64,000 nt of DNA from Phytopseudomonas dryadis (GCF_004327355.1 NZ_QJUM01000001.1:248001-312000); one strand, 5' to 3'. Shown: positions 47,691 to 57,355, numbered from the stretch's first letter. Program-made: numbers and translations. Notes: generated by a model not told the origin, from the letters alone.

Positions 47691-48644
47691 TTAGAGAGTG
47701 GCTGACTGCTGGACAACACCGTGCTCCGGTGCGGCGATTTCGATTGGCAAACCATCTTCGGCGGCGATCACTTCGCGCACCACATCCCAGTCCAGATTCA
47801 ATGCATTCAAATCATCGCGCCTGATCAAGGTATTGATCACGGCAGCGTGCCTGTCGACCGCAGCAGCATCGCCTTCATCGTCGAGCGGCGTATGGGCTTC
47901 GAGGTAGACCTTGCCGGCGCTGCGACCGAACTTGTACGGCTCGTTGATGATGCGCACCGAGGTCCCGACCGGCACCATATCGGCCAACTCCAGCACGTTG
48001 TTGTTGAGCATGCGGAAGCAACCGTGGCTCACGCGCATGCCGATACCGAATTTCTTGTTCGAACCATGGATCAGATAGCCCGGTACCGACAGCGTCATCT
48101 TGTAGGGCCCCAGCGGATTGTCCGGGCCAGGCGGCACATAGCTGGGCAGCGGATCGCCGTCGGCGGCGTGCTCATCGCGAATGGACTGGGGCGGATACCA
48201 ACCCGGATTCGGCGTCTTCGCGGTGATCCTGGCCTGGGTGACCGGCGAGCTCCAGCCCTCACGCCCGATGCCCAACGGGTAGGTATGCACCACATTCTGC
48301 CCTTTCGGGTAGTAGTACAGGCGGTATTCGGCCAGGTTGATGACGATACCCTCGCGCGGCCCCGGCGGCAGGATGAAGCGCGTCGGCAGCACGATCGGGG
48401 TACCGGCGCCCGGCAACCAGGGATCGACGCCTGGGTTGGCCGCGACCATCTCCAGATACCCCAGGTCGTTGGCCACGCCGAGGTCGGCGAAGGTGTCCTC
48501 GTAACGCGCCTCGACGACCTGCACCTGACCGACCACGTCCTCGCCGGGCGGTGGCAGCGGCAACTCCATGGCGACAGCGGAACCCGCTACCTGGAGGGCA
48601 GACAACGATAGACAGCAGGCAACGGCTGAGACACGCGACAACAT
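47691..48644 (-). CDS. L,D-transpeptidase (ErfK/YbiS/YcfS/YnhG family)
   Basis: 317-residue periplasmic enzyme with an N-terminal signal (CCLSLSALQVAGSAVA). An unusual LysM-like segment (ADLGVANDLGYLEMVAANPGVDPWLPGAGTPIVLP) precedes the YkuD catalytic domain. The active site is IHGSNKKFGIGMRVSHGCFRM: the HGS, the SHG and the catalytic cysteine (near residue 208), in the order H-x-G..SHGC of the family. Such enzymes link Lpp to peptidoglycan or make 3-3 crosslinks. Its position facing oprI makes the Lpp attachment role attractive (inference). Confidence 0.92.
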   Translation of the reverse strand: MLSRVSAVACCLSLSALQVAGSAVAMELPLPPPGEDVVGQVQVVEARYEDTFADLGVANDLGYLEMVAANPGVDPWLPGAGTPIVLPTRFILPPGPREGIVINLAEYRLYYYPKGQNVVHTYPLGIGREGWSSPVTQARITAKTPNPGWYPPQSIRDEHAADGDPLPSYVPPGPDNPLGPYKMTLSVPGYLIHGSNKKFGIGMRVSHGCFRMLNNNVLELADMVPVGTSVRIINEPYKFGRSAGKVYLEAHTPLDDEGDAAAVDRHAAVINTLIRRDDLNALNLDWDVVREVIAAEDGLPIEIAAPEHGVVQQSATL

Positions 48645-48718
48645 GCGGGAGCCCCTTGGCGAAATAGGTAAAGTGCAAGACTAGGATTGTACACCGCCGC
48701 CCTCCCGGCCGGGAGCGC

Positions 48719-49000
48719 TCAGCGACCCGGCCACAGCGGGCGCTCGCCGCGACGCTGCGCTTCCAGGGTGGCCTTGCAGGCAGGGCACAGACGCCTGTCG
48801 CGCAGCATCCGCGCCTCCAGATCACGCCACAGCGGCTGCGCCGGCAGCAGGCCGCCGCACAGGGTACGGTCGGCATGGCCGCCCAGCTCGAGCTGGCGGG
48901 CGACCAGGTGCACGCGCACCTCGCGGCAGGCGAACAGATCCAGCTGCTCGTCCGGCTCGATCAGTTGGTAGGCGTACAGGGACCAGGCAGGACGCGGCAT
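48719..49000 (-). CDS. Small cysteine-containing protein, unknown function
   Basis: 93 residues, soluble, with FACREV, TLCGGLL and RRLCPACKATLE; the last CxxC plus the earlier cysteines could bind one zinc ion. It resembles the short conserved protein found at this position in other Pseudomonas between the L,D-transpeptidase and tesA genes (from memory). No better function can be offered. It is on the same strand as its left neighbour and 75 bp upstream of it. Confidence 0.7.
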   Translation of the reverse strand: MPRPAWSLYAYQLIEPDEQLDLFACREVRVHLVARQLELGGHADRTLCGGLLPAQPLWRDLEARMLRDRRLCPACKATLEAQRRGERPLWPGR

Positions 49001-49058
49001 CGAGGGCTCCAGTGCGGGGGCGCCACATTAGCCGAAAGCCAGCCGGCGGAAAAGCCCA

Positions 49059-49664
49059 TCAGAGCAGTGGTTCCAGGGCCGGCCAGACATTCTCCAGCAG
49101 AGCGGACTGCGCGCCCGACGCCGGGTGCACACCGTCATCCTGCATCATGCCCTCGACGCCGCCCACGCCCTCCAGGAGGAACGGCACCAGCGGCACGTCC
49201 TTGTCCTGCGCCAGATCCTGGTAGACCCGGGCAAAAGCCGTGGTGTAACGCTCGCCATAGTTCGGCGGAATGCGCATGCCCAGCAACAGCACCTTGGCGC
49301 CGCTGGCCCGGGAGGCGTCGATCATCGTGGCAAGATTCTGTTGCAATTGGCTGGGCGGCTGTCCGCGCAGGCCGTCGTTGCCTCCCAGCTCCAGAATCAC
49401 CAGCTCGGGCTCATGCTCCGCAAGCAGCGCAGGCAGCCGCGCGGCGCCCCCTGCGCTGGTGTCGCCACTGATCGAGGCGTTGACCACCTGGTGCTGGAAA
49501 CCCTGTTCCTGCATGCGTTTTTCCAACAACGCGACCCAGCCCTGCCGGGTATCCATGCCAAAAGCCGCGCTGATACTATCGCCGACGACCAGCACGGTAC
49601 CCGCCTGCGCGATCTGCCCCAGAAACAGCAGGCCGAAAGCGGCCCCTTTCCACCATGCACGCAT
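49059..49664 (-). CDS. tesA: Arylesterase / acyl-CoA thioesterase TesA (SGNH hydrolase)
   Basis: 201 residues with a signal peptide (LLFLGQIAQAG), so it is periplasmic. The SGNH blocks are present: VVGDSISAAFGM (catalytic Ser30), ISGDTSAGG (oxyanion Gly), LGGNDGLRG (Asn), and DDGVHPAS near the end (Asp and His). It is the TAP/TesA esterase-thioesterase-lysophospholipase. The start ATG at 49664 has GGGGA 7 nt upstream. The divergent ybbA gene starts only 10 bp away, so each promoter must lie partly inside the other gene. Confidence 0.93.
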   Translation of the reverse strand: MRAWWKGAAFGLLFLGQIAQAGTVLVVGDSISAAFGMDTRQGWVALLEKRMQEQGFQHQVVNASISGDTSAGGAARLPALLAEHEPELVILELGGNDGLRGQPPSQLQQNLATMIDASRASGAKVLLLGMRIPPNYGERYTTAFARVYQDLAQDKDVPLVPFLLEGVGGVEGMMQDDGVHPASGAQSALLENVWPALEPLL

Positions 49665-49674
49665 TGGATTCCCC

Positions 49675-50358
49675 ATGAGCTCTAGCATTCTGTCTGCGCG
49701 GAACCTTAACAAAGTGGTTCCCAGCGCGGAAGGCGAGTTGACCATCCTGCACGATCTATCCCTGCAACTGGACAAGGGCGGCAGCCTGGCCATCGTCGGC
49801 AGCTCCGGCTCGGGCAAGTCGACCCTGCTCGGCCTGCTGGCCGGGCTCGACCTGCCCAGCAGCGGCAAGATCCTGCTGGCGGGCAACGACCTGGGCGGCC
49901 TCGACGAAGATGAGCGCGCCCGCGTGCGCGCCGAACATGTCGGCTTCGTGTTCCAGTCGTTCCAGTTGCTCGACAGCCTCAATGCCCTGGAAAACGTCAT
50001 GCTGCCCCTCGAGCTGGAGGGTCGCAGGGACGCCCGCGAACGGGCCCAGGCCCTGCTCGAACGGGTCGGCCTCGGTGGGCGCCTGACCCACACGCCACGC
50101 CAGCTCTCGGGCGGCGAACAACAGAGGGTGGCCATCGCCCGCGCCTTCGCCGCCGACCCCGACGTGCTGTTCGCCGACGAACCGACCGGCAATCTCGACA
50201 GCCACACCGGCGAACGCATCAGCGACCTGCTCTTCGAGCTCAACCAGGAGCGCGGCACCACCCTGGTACTGGTCACCCACGATGAACGCCTCGCCGCCCG
50301 CTGCCAGCGCCTGATCCGCCTGGAAGGCGGCCACCTCGTCGACGCCGTGGACGCCTGA
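49675..50358 (+). CDS. ybbA: ABC transporter ATP-binding protein, YbbA/LolD-like
   Basis: 227 residues. The Walker A reads GSSGSGKSTLLGLL, the signature reads LSGGEQQRVAIARAF, and the Walker B reads VLFADEPTGNLDSHTGE. This MacB/LolD-type ATPase pairs with the FtsX-like permease encoded next, with which it overlaps by 1 bp (TGATG). Such pairs move lipids or lipoproteins, or transmit force, at the membrane rather than importing nutrients. No strong Shine-Dalgarno precedes the ATG at 49675; the start fits the family. Confidence 0.95.
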   Translation: MSSSILSARNLNKVVPSAEGELTILHDLSLQLDKGGSLAIVGSSGSGKSTLLGLLAGLDLPSSGKILLAGNDLGGLDEDERARVRAEHVGFVFQSFQLLDSLNALENVMLPLELEGRRDARERAQALLERVGLGGRLTHTPRQLSGGEQQRVAIARAFAADPDVLFADEPTGNLDSHTGERISDLLFELNQERGTTLVLVTHDERLAARCQRLIRLEGGHLVDAVDA

Positions 50359-52862
50359 TGACCCACTTGCCCCTCTCCCGACTGCTGTCCCTGGCCGCCC
50401 GACAATTGCTGCGCGATGCCCGCGCCGGCGAGTTGCGCGTGCTGTTCTTCGCCCTGATGATCGCCGTCGCCTCGAGCACCGCCATCGGCTACTTCGGCGC
50501 TCGTCTGAACGACGGCATGACCCTGCGCGCCACCGAGTTCCTCGGCGCGGACCTGATCCTGCGCGGCAGTGCGCCAGCGACTGCGCAGCAGATCGAAGCC
50601 GGTACCCAGTTGGGGCTCGAACATGCCCAGGTGGTCGAATTCTCCAGCGTGATCGCCAGCGACGAAGGCATCCAACTGGCCAGCGTCAAGGCCGCCAGCG
50701 ATCGCTACCCCCTGCGTGGCGAGCTGAAGAGCGCGGCCGAACCCTACGCGGCCGAGCAAGTCAGCCAAGGGCCGCGCCCCGGCGAAGCCTGGGCCGAAGC
50801 ACGGCTGTTCGCCGCCCTGGATCTGCAGACCGGCGACAACATCGAGGTCGGCTCGAAAACCCTGCGCCTGACCCGGGTACTGACCTACCTGCCGGATGAG
50901 GCCGGCGACTTCTACAGCCTCACGCCCCATGTGCTCATGCACCTGGACGACCTCGCCGCCACCGCCGTGGTGCAGCCCGGCAGCCGGGTCCGCTACATCG
51001 AACAGTGGGGTGGGCAGAGCGAAGCCCTGGCCGCCTACCGCAAGGCGGTCGAAGGCGATCTCGCCGCCCACCAGCGCCTGGACGATGCCCGCAATGGCAG
51101 CCGCCAGATCGGCGGCGCCCTCGATCGCGCCGAGCGCTACCTCAACCTGGCCAGCCTCGCCGCGGTACTGCTGGCCGGCGTCGCCGTCGCCCTGTCCGCC
51201 GCCCGCTTCGCCGCCAGACGTTTCGATGCCAGCGCCCTGCTGCGTTGCCTCGGCCTGTCGCGCAACCAGGCGCTGGGTCTGTTCGGCCTGCAACTGGCGC
51301 TGCTCGGGCTGACGGCCAGTCTCGCGGGCGCCCTGCTCGGCTGGCTCGCCCAGCAGGGCCTGTTCCTGATGCTGCAAGGGCTGCTGCCGGCGGACATTCC
51401 CCCGGGCGGGCTGTGGCCCGCGCTGGCCGGCATCGCCACCGGCCTGGTCGCCCTGGCCGGTTTCGCCCTGCCGCCCTTGGCCGCGCTGGGCCGGGTACCG
51501 CCACTGCGCGTGCTGCGCCGCGATCTGTTGCCGGTGCCGGCCAGCTCCTGGCTGGTCTATGGCACCGCCCTGCTGGCCCTGGGCCTGATCATGTGGCGCC
51601 TGAGCCTGGACCTGCAATTGACTCTGGCGCTGCTCGGCGGCGGCCTGCTCACCGCCGTGCTGCTCGGCGGCCTGCTCCTGCTCGGCCTGCAGAGCCTGCG
51701 CCGGCTGCTGGCCAGGGCCTCGCTGCCCTGGCGCCTGGGTCTGGGCCAGTTGCTGCGCCGGCCGCTGGCCGCCGCCGGGCAGGCGCTGGCCTTCGGCCTG
51801 ATCATTCTGTCGATGGCGCTGATCGCCCTGCTGCGCGGCGAACTGCTGGATACCTGGCAGAATCAGCTTCCCGAGGAGGCGCCCAATCATTTCGCGCTGA
51901 ATATCCTGCCCGCCGACAGGGACGCCTTCGCCGCCCGCCTCGGCGACCTCTCACCGCATCCCGCGCCCCTCTATCCCGTGGTTCCCGGACGCCTGGTCAT
52001 GGTCAATGGCGAGCCGGTCAGGCAGTACGTCAGCAAGGACTCGAGCGGCGAGCGGGCCGTGCGCCGCGACCTGAGCCTGACCTGGGCCAGCGATCTGCCG
52101 GCGGGCAACAGCCTGGTGGCCGGCCAGTGGTGGACGGCTGCAAAGGAAGACGATCTTCCCGGGGTTTCGGTGGAGTCCGAACTGGCCGAGAGCCTCCAGA
52201 TCAAGCTGGGCGACCGCCTGAGCTTCAGCGTCGGCGGCAGCAACCGCGACGCCCGGGTCAGCAACCTGCGCGAGGTCGACTGGAACAACTTCCAGCCCAA
52301 CTTCTACATGATCTTCGAGCCCGGCACCCTGCAGGATCTGCCGGTCACCTACCTGACCAGCTTCTACCTGCCGCCACAGCAGGAACGCCAGTTGGTGGAG
52401 CTGTCCCGGGCCTTCCCGGCGGTTACCCTGCTGCAGGTGGAGGCGCTGCTGGCGCAACTGCGCAGCATTCTTGCCCAGGTTACCCTGGCCATCGAATTCG
52501 TCCTGCTGTTCGTGCTGGCCGCCGGCCTCGCGGTTCTCTTCGCCGGCCTGCAGTCGACCCTCGACGAACGTATCCGCCAGGGCGCGTTACTGCGCGCCCT
52601 GGGCGCCAAGCGCAAGCTGATGATCCAGGCCCGACGTGCCGAATTCGGCCTGCTCGGCGCGGCCAGCGGATTGCTGGCGGCGCTGGGCTGCGAGCTGATC
52701 AGTTTCCTGCTCTACCGCTATGCCTTCCAGCTCGAATGGCAACCGCATCCCTGGTTGTTGCTGCTGCCGCTGATCGGTGCATTGCTGGTGGCCACGGCCG
52801 GTGTGGTCGGTACCCGCCGGGCACTCGACGCCAGCCCGCTGACCGTGCTGCGCGAGGGCTGA
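50358..52862 (+). CDS. ybbP: ABC transporter permease, YbbP/FtsX-like
   Basis: 834-residue polytopic membrane protein of about ten helices with two FtsX repeats. One helical block is near residues 270-480 ([21 protein letters not shown]... [17 protein letters not shown]), and the C-terminal block is [23 protein letters not shown]...[26 protein letters not shown]. Large periplasmic domains lie between helices. It forms a transporter with YbbA; in E. coli this pair is associated with TesA, and the same clustering is seen here. The natural substrate is not firmly known. Confidence 0.92.
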   Translation: MTHLPLSRLLSLAARQLLRDARAGELRVLFFALMIAVASSTAIGYFGARLNDGMTLRATEFLGADLILRGSAPATAQQIEAGTQLGLEHAQVVEFSSVIASDEGIQLASVKAASDRYPLRGELKSAAEPYAAEQVSQGPRPGEAWAEARLFAALDLQTGDNIEVGSKTLRLTRVLTYLPDEAGDFYSLTPHVLMHLDDLAATAVVQPGSRVRYIEQWGGQSEALAAYRKAVEGDLAAHQRLDDARNGSRQIGGALDRAERYLNLASLAAVLLAGVAVALSAARFAARRFDASALLRCLGLSRNQALGLFGLQLALLGLTASLAGALLGWLAQQGLFLMLQGLLPADIPPGGLWPALAGIATGLVALAGFALPPLAALGRVPPLRVLRRDLLPVPASSWLVYGTALLALGLIMWRLSLDLQLTLALLGGGLLTAVLLGGLLLLGLQSLRRLLARASLPWRLGLGQLLRRPLAAAGQALAFGLIILSMALIALLRGELLDTWQNQLPEEAPNHFALNILPADRDAFAARLGDLSPHPAPLYPVVPGRLVMVNGEPVRQYVSKDSSGERAVRRDLSLTWASDLPAGNSLVAGQWWTAAKEDDLPGVSVESELAESLQIKLGDRLSFSVGGSNRDARVSNLREVDWNNFQPNFYMIFEPGTLQDLPVTYLTSFYLPPQQERQLVELSRAFPAVTLLQVEALLAQLRSILAQVTLAIEFVLLFVLAAGLAVLFAGLQSTLDERIRQGALLRALGAKRKLMIQARRAEFGLLGAASGLLAALGCELISFLLYRYAFQLEWQPHPWLLLLPLIGALLVATAGVVGTRRALDASPLTVLREG

Positions 52863-52896
52863 TAGACTTGCCGGCCTGTACAGACGCGAACGCACC

Positions 52897-53394
52897 ATGA
52901 GCCGTTATCGCCCTCCGCGCACCGCCGGCACGCCGCTGATCACCCCCGAGGGCGAGGCGCGCCTGCGCGCCGAACTGCATGAACTGTGGCATGTGCGCCG
53001 CCCGGAAGTGACGCGCTCGGTCAGCGAAGCCGCCGCCCAGGGCGATCGCTCGGAGAACGCCGAATATACCTACGGCAAGAAAATGCTGCGCGAGATCGAC
53101 AGCCGCGTACGCTTTCTGAGCAAGCGCCTGGAAAACCTCAAGGTGGTCGACAGCCGCCCCGCCGATCCGCAGAAGGTCTATTTCGGCGCCTGGGTCAGCC
53201 TGGAAGACGAAGATGGCAACGCCTCGCGCTACCGCATCGTCGGGCCCGACGAACTGGATCTGAAACTGAACCTGATCAGCATCGATTCACCGCTGGCGCG
53301 GGCCCTGATCGGCAAGGGCCTGGACGCGGAAATCACCGTGCAGGCCCCGACCGGCGAGAAGCACTGGTACATCGTCGCCATCGACTATCACTGA
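52897..53394 (+). CDS. greB: Transcription elongation factor GreB
   Basis: 165 residues. The N-terminal coiled coil contains [30 protein letters not shown], with the acidic tip residues (Asp-x-Ser-Glu-Asn-x-Glu) needed to stimulate RNA cleavage in backtracked polymerase. The C-terminal FKBP-like domain contains [28 protein letters not shown], typical of GreB rather than GreA. It follows the permease gene after 34 bp and could be cotranscribed. The length fits GreB. Confidence 0.96.
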   Translation: MSRYRPPRTAGTPLITPEGEARLRAELHELWHVRRPEVTRSVSEAAAQGDRSENAEYTYGKKMLREIDSRVRFLSKRLENLKVVDSRPADPQKVYFGAWVSLEDEDGNASRYRIVGPDELDLKLNLISIDSPLARALIGKGLDAEITVQAPTGEKHWYIVAIDYH

Positions 53395-53411
53395 GCTACA
53401 AGCTACAAGCT

Positions 53412-53656
53412 AAGCATAGGTGCCTATGACTAATGCCGATCAGATAAGGTTTTTGTAGGAGCAGGGAGCGCCTACAGAAGAGCGTCAAAGCGCCGCCCGT
53501 GTAGGAGCGTCGACCCCGGCGCAATGCGATGGCGGCCATGCTGTAAAACCGCGGGATGGTCACGATTCGCCGCGAGGTCGCGGCTCCTACAGGGCCAGAG
53601 TAAACCGCCGGTTTGCGGAGCAAATGCTTCACTGACTGGCATTAAGCATAGGTGCC
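53412..53656. mobile_element. Small insertion flanked by 13-bp direct repeats, carrying REP DNA
   Basis: AAGCATAGGTGCC occurs identically at 53412-53424 and 53644-53656. Inside the copies the ends are imperfect inverted repeats (TAATGCCGATCAG at the left; TAATGCCAGTCAG on the other strand at the right). The pair is itself inserted in an AAGCT repeat: CTACAAGCT units lie at 53393-53411 and the inverted GGCTTGTAGC at 53672-53681. No coding capacity. The enclosed about 219 bp includes a REP pair. It may be a small nonautonomous element with target duplication, or a recombination product. Confidence 0.55.
53500..53591. repeat. Paired REP (BIME-like) palindromes
   Basis: TGTAGGAGCG at 53500-53509 faces GCTCCTACA at 53583-53591, with GC-rich arms between. 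A smaller hairpin of the same core (TGTAGG...CCTACA) lies at 53455-53477. Confidence 0.8.
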
Positions 53657-53689
53657 CGCTTTTAACTTGCGGCTTGTAGCTCCCCCCTC

Positions 53690-53998
53690 TCAGCGCAAGG
53701 TGATCAGCCCCTGACGGGCGACCCGGGTCAGCTCGCCGAGGGTTTCGCCGAGCCGCTCGCGGCTCGGCGCCTGCAGCACCGCGAAGTCGAAGCTGTCGCT
53801 GGCAAAACGGGCCAGCGATTCGCCGTGCTCGACGAACTGCACCAGAAAGGCACGCTGGCCATGGCTGCGCCGCGGCCAGCCATCGAGGTAACGCAGCAGG
53901 GTTGGCTGATGAGTACCGCCCAGCAGGATTCTGGGATTGTGGCGAATCAGGCCGGTGGTGATGGGCGCGATGCGAATTTGCGTCAGGGGACAGGTCAT
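53690..53998 (-). CDS. Small protein resembling the end of a class I methyltransferase, unknown function
   Basis: 102 residues: an ILLGGTHQPTLLRYL strand, then DSFDFAVLQAPSRERLGETLGELTRVARQGLITLR, which looks like the late strands of a SAM-dependent methyltransferase, but the SAM-binding G-x-G-x-G motif is not evident. It may be a short conserved protein of Pseudomonas rather than a fragment; the ATG at 53998 has only a distant GGAG (about 10 nt). It is alone between repeats and the DoxX gene. Confidence 0.6.
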   Translation of the reverse strand: MTCPLTQIRIAPITTGLIRHNPRILLGGTHQPTLLRYLDGWPRRSHGQRAFLVQFVEHGESLARFASDSFDFAVLQAPSRERLGETLGELTRVARQGLITLR

Positions 53999-54189
53999 TT
54001 ACTCTGTGCTCCGCCTCGTGAATCCCGCTGGGCAGCGGTGAGAGGCGACACCGAACCAGCGCTTTAGCGGTATTTCGAGGCTCCCGTGGAATCCTCTCAG
54101 GGTTGTCGGCAACCCGGCGCCCCGCAAGTAGCTGTCTAAATCGGCGCAGGCAGCATCCTAGAGAGGCCGATGGCAGACTGTCAATAACG

Positions 54190-54214
54190 AAAAAAGCCCG
54201 CAGTGGCGGGCTTT
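54190..54214 (-). terminator. Rho-independent terminator of the DoxX-family gene
   Basis: AGCCCGC and GCGGGCT arms around a 4-nt loop, followed leftward by six T, 18 nt past the stop. Confidence 0.9.
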
Positions 54215-54231
54215 CCGGATGGTGGCAGGGC

Positions 54232-54666
54232 TCAGCCGGCGATACGTTTGTCCAGCGAGAGGCGACCGGCACCTTCGACCAACAGGGCCAGACTCGCCGC
54301 CATCAGGGCCAGGGCGAACTCGTAGCCGTTGTCGCTCATGAAGAAACCGTTACCGATGTGCACGCTGAAGATCGCCACCAGCATGGTCAGCGTCAGCACT
54401 GCGGCGGCCGGGCGCACCAACAGGCCCAGGATCAGCGCCAGACCACCGAAGAACTCGGCACTGCCGGCCATCAGCGCCATCAGGTAACCCGGCGCCAGGC
54501 CGATGCTCTCCATCCACTGGGCAACGCCGGCCAAGCCGTAGCCACCGAACCAGCCGAACAGCTTTTGCGAACCATGGGCAACGAAGGTGATGCCCACCAG
54601 TACCCGCAGAATGGTCAGACCGAAACCTGCCTGGGTCGAAGTTACCGATTTGATGAGTGCGTTCAT
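54232..54666 (-). CDS. DoxX-family membrane protein
   Basis: 144 residues with four helices: TILRVLVGITFVAHGSQKLFGWFGGYG, then YLMALMAGSAEFFGGLALILGLLVRPAAAVLTLTMLVAIFSVHIGNGFF and FALALMAASLALLVEG. The conserved GSQKLFGWFGG and EFFGG motifs are those of the DoxX/DoxD-like family, which in some bacteria take part in thiosulfate or redox metabolism or resistance to thiol stress. The ATG at 54666 was preferred to 54699. A divergent, AT-rich 100-bp region separates it from the lytic transglycosylase gene. Confidence 0.88.
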   Translation of the reverse strand: MNALIKSVTSTQAGFGLTILRVLVGITFVAHGSQKLFGWFGGYGLAGVAQWMESIGLAPGYLMALMAGSAEFFGGLALILGLLVRPAAAVLTLTMLVAIFSVHIGNGFFMSDNGYEFALALMAASLALLVEGAGRLSLDKRIAG

Positions 54667-54766
54667 GTCAGATGCCCTGCCGTATGAGAGAAGATGCAAC
54701 GCATAATAATTTGATTATTGGATATGAATAGCGGATAAATCCGTCAAATCATATTGAATAAATCGA

Positions 54767-56179
54767 TTACTTGCGCATGCTCACTGCCCGTCCGACAGGC
54801 TCCAGGGAATAGCGCTCGCGGTCATAGGCCAGGTAATACTTGTTCACGCTGTTGACGTAACTGACCACCCCCATGCCGATCTCCTCCATGGCGATGCGCT
54901 CGACCTGGAAGAACCACTGGTCCGGGTTCAGGCCACGCCTTCTGGCTTCGGCGCGCAGGCTTTGCACCCGTTGCGGGCCGAGGTTGTAGCCGGCCAGGAC
55001 AAAGGCCATGCGCTCACGCTCGTTGAGCCTCGGGCTGCTGAAGAAGCCACGGCGGATCATCGCCAGGTACTTGGCGCTGGCCAGCACGTTGTTATCGAGT
55101 TTGCCGATATCACTGACGCCGACACTGCGGGCGGCTGCCGGGGTGATCTGCATCAGCCCGGTGGCGCCACTGCTGCCGCGGGCGCCCGGATTGAGGGTCG
55201 ACTCCTTGAAGGCCAGCGCGGCCAGGGCCAGCCAGTCGAAATCATGTTGTTCGGCGTAGCGCTGCAGCACCGGGCGCACCTTCTCCAGGCGCTGCCGCTC
55301 GGTACGGCCCATGGGCGAGTGCACCTTGTACAGGCGTCGGTAGACCCGTTCGAAGGCCGCGTCCTGATCGTCCGGGCTCCGATAACCGGCCAGGAAGCGG
55401 TCGACGCTGGCACTCAGCATCGGCGTATCACGGCGCATGTACCAGCGCATGTCGCCCTGCTTATCGAGCACCAGTTGCCGCTCCAGACGCAACTTGGGCA
55501 TGACCTTGGCCCAGCGTTCGGCGATGTGCTGCTCCACGGCGGTGAAATCGAAAATACCGGCCTGCACCATTTCCAGGACGTCTTCGACGGCCAGGGTCGG
55601 GTCGACCCACTCGACCACGATCGGTGGCAGTTTGCGCTCCTGCAACTGCTGGTTGATGGTATGCAGGGCGTCCTTGGCCACGCTGCCGACCGGTAATGCC
55701 AGGCTGCGTCCGGCCAGTTGCTCGAGACGCTGGTAACGCCGGTTGCCCTGGCGCGAGACGATGATCACCGGCACGTCGCTGCGAATCGCGGCGCTGGCGC
55801 TGACGCTCGCTCCCTTGCTGCTGAGCAGTTCGCCCGGCGCGACCAGGTCCCCCTCGCCCCGCTGCAAGGCACCCAGCAGTTGATCCTTGGCCTTGGGGAT
55901 CATCTTCAGGCGCACGCTGCGCCCATCCCGGACATTGCGATTGAGGTATTGCTCGAAAGCACGCAGGCGGTGGTACTCGACGCCAATGCTCTGCCCCTTG
56001 ACCTCACCGGAGCTGTTGCGGCTCTGGTTGACCAGCACCCGCAGTTCACCACTGCTGCGTATGCTCGACAGGTCGCGCACCGCCGCCGGTCTGACCACCT
56101 CCAGGGGGCCGGCCAGACGCGCCGCTGCCGTTAACGGCAGCAACAGCAGCAGGCACAGCACAAGCAAGGGACGCGACAT
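54767..56179 (-). CDS. MltF-like lytic transglycosylase with amino-acid-binding domain
   Basis: 470 residues. A signal peptide (LLVLCLLLLLPLTAAARLAG) is followed by a periplasmic solute-binding (SBP_bac_3) domain from about residue 40 to 270 (ELRVLVNQSRNSSGEVKGQSIGVEYHRLRAF) and a C-terminal SLT domain. The SLT active site reads ALAALAFKESTLNPGARGSSGATGLMQITP; the Glu of KES is the catalytic acid. This architecture is MltF. PAO1 has two such proteins, and this locus resembles the one called MltF2 (from memory). It cleaves peptidoglycan, possibly gated by ligand binding. Start MSRPLL at 56179. Confidence 0.92.
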   Translation of the reverse strand: MSRPLLVLCLLLLLPLTAAARLAGPLEVVRPAAVRDLSSIRSSGELRVLVNQSRNSSGEVKGQSIGVEYHRLRAFEQYLNRNVRDGRSVRLKMIPKAKDQLLGALQRGEGDLVAPGELLSSKGASVSASAAIRSDVPVIIVSRQGNRRYQRLEQLAGRSLALPVGSVAKDALHTINQQLQERKLPPIVVEWVDPTLAVEDVLEMVQAGIFDFTAVEQHIAERWAKVMPKLRLERQLVLDKQGDMRWYMRRDTPMLSASVDRFLAGYRSPDDQDAAFERVYRRLYKVHSPMGRTERQRLEKVRPVLQRYAEQHDFDWLALAALAFKESTLNPGARGSSGATGLMQITPAAARSVGVSDIGKLDNNVLASAKYLAMIRRGFFSSPRLNERERMAFVLAGYNLGPQRVQSLRAEARRRGLNPDQWFFQVERIAMEEIGMGVVSYVNSVNKYYLAYDRERYSLEPVGRAVSMRK

Positions 56180-56403
56180 CGGGGCTCCGGGAAGAATCGG
56201 CCGTACGCTGGCTGGCCGATTCCGGGGTAATAGGCAAATCAGGCTGCCCACGGGGGCGCGGAGATTCGCACAGCCCGGGCTCTGACGCCAATAATAGTTT
56301 GTACACAACATTACAAAGAGCCTCCAACTCCTTGTAATTAATACTCTTATTAATGATGAAAAAGCTCTGATAAGCTGCAGTGTCACGTTCGCCAGGTAAC
56401 ACC

Positions 56404-57210
56404 ATGCAACTCATCGACATTGGCGTCAATCTGACGCACGAGAGCTTCAACGACAAGCGTGAAGCCGTACTGGCCCGAGCGACGGCCGCCGGCGTCTGCC
56501 AACTGGTGCTGACCGGCACCAGCCTGCCAGAAAGCGAACACGCCCTCAGCCTGTGCCGACAATTGGACGCCGAAGGCCAGCGTCTGTTCAGTACGGTGGG
56601 CGTCCATCCGCACCATGCCAGCGACTGGAACAGCGATACGGCCGCCCAGCTCAAGGCCTTGCTGAAGGAACCGCCGGCCAGGGCCGTGGGTGAATGCGGG
56701 CTGGACTTCAACCGTGACTTCTCGCCGCGGCCACAGCAGGAAAGGTCGTTCGAAGAACAACTGGCCCTGGCTGCCGACCTGCAGATGCCGGTGTTCCTCC
56801 ATGAGCGCGATGCCCACCCACGCTTGCTCGAGATCCTGCGCGACTACCGTGATCGCCTGCCCGCTGCGGTGGTGCATTGCTTCACTGGCGAAAAACGCGC
56901 GCTCTTCGACTACCTCGACCTGGATCTGCACATCGGCATCACCGGCTGGATCTGTGATGAAAGACGCGGCACCCATCTGCATCCCCTGGTCAGGGAAATC
57001 CCCGCGGGACGCCTGATGCTCGAAAGCGATGCGCCCTACCTGCTGCCGCGTAGCCTGCGGCCCAAGCCGAAGAGCGGACGCAATGAACCGGCGTTTCTCG
57101 GCGAAGTGCTACGCGAGGTGGCACGCCATCGGCAAGAGTCCGAAGCCGATCTGGCTCGCCACACCAGCGCCTGCGCCCGAGCCTTTTTCGGCCTGCCGAC
57201 CATCGAGTGA
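56404..57210 (+). CDS. tatD: TatD-family DNase
   Basis: 268-residue metal-dependent TIM-barrel hydrolase. N-terminal [15 protein letters not shown] (metal-binding D-x-x-x-N/H variant), [28 protein letters not shown] (catalytic Glu), VVHCFTG and [19 protein letters not shown] are the consecutive family signatures. TatD acts in DNA repair and 3'-5' exonuclease clean-up. The ATG at 56404 is chosen. Unlike in E. coli, it is not in a tat operon; it is divergent from the MltF-like gene. Confidence 0.94.
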   Translation: MQLIDIGVNLTHESFNDKREAVLARATAAGVCQLVLTGTSLPESEHALSLCRQLDAEGQRLFSTVGVHPHHASDWNSDTAAQLKALLKEPPARAVGECGLDFNRDFSPRPQQERSFEEQLALAADLQMPVFLHERDAHPRLLEILRDYRDRLPAAVVHCFTGEKRALFDYLDLDLHIGITGWICDERRGTHLHPLVREIPAGRLMLESDAPYLLPRSLRPKPKSGRNEPAFLGEVLREVARHRQESEADLARHTSACARAFFGLPTIE

Positions 57211-57315
57211 AACCGATCCGCCGATGTAGGAAGAGACGCCAAACCGCACCACCAGCCGCCAACCGCCTCGGGCTGGCGGCCAAACGAGACCAGGAAAAGC
57301 GCGTCTGCGTGCTAC

Positions 57316-57355
57316 GCGCCCTGGCTTGCGGCTTGCCGCCTGAAGCTTGCAGCTA
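57316..57355. repeat. AAGCTTG-type repeat patch upstream of the chemoreceptor gene
   Basis: GGCTTGCGGCTTGCCGCC and the following GAAGCTTGCAGCT belong to the same heptamer family as the repeats at 4441, 32891, 43468 and 53393. Confidence 0.7.

Noticed and set aside
49665..51890. Upstream part of a 943-codon - strand frame containing TesA
   Set aside because: The TesA domain starts at 49664 with a signal peptide; everything upstream is antisense to the ybbA-ybbP genes and is Gln-rich shadow.
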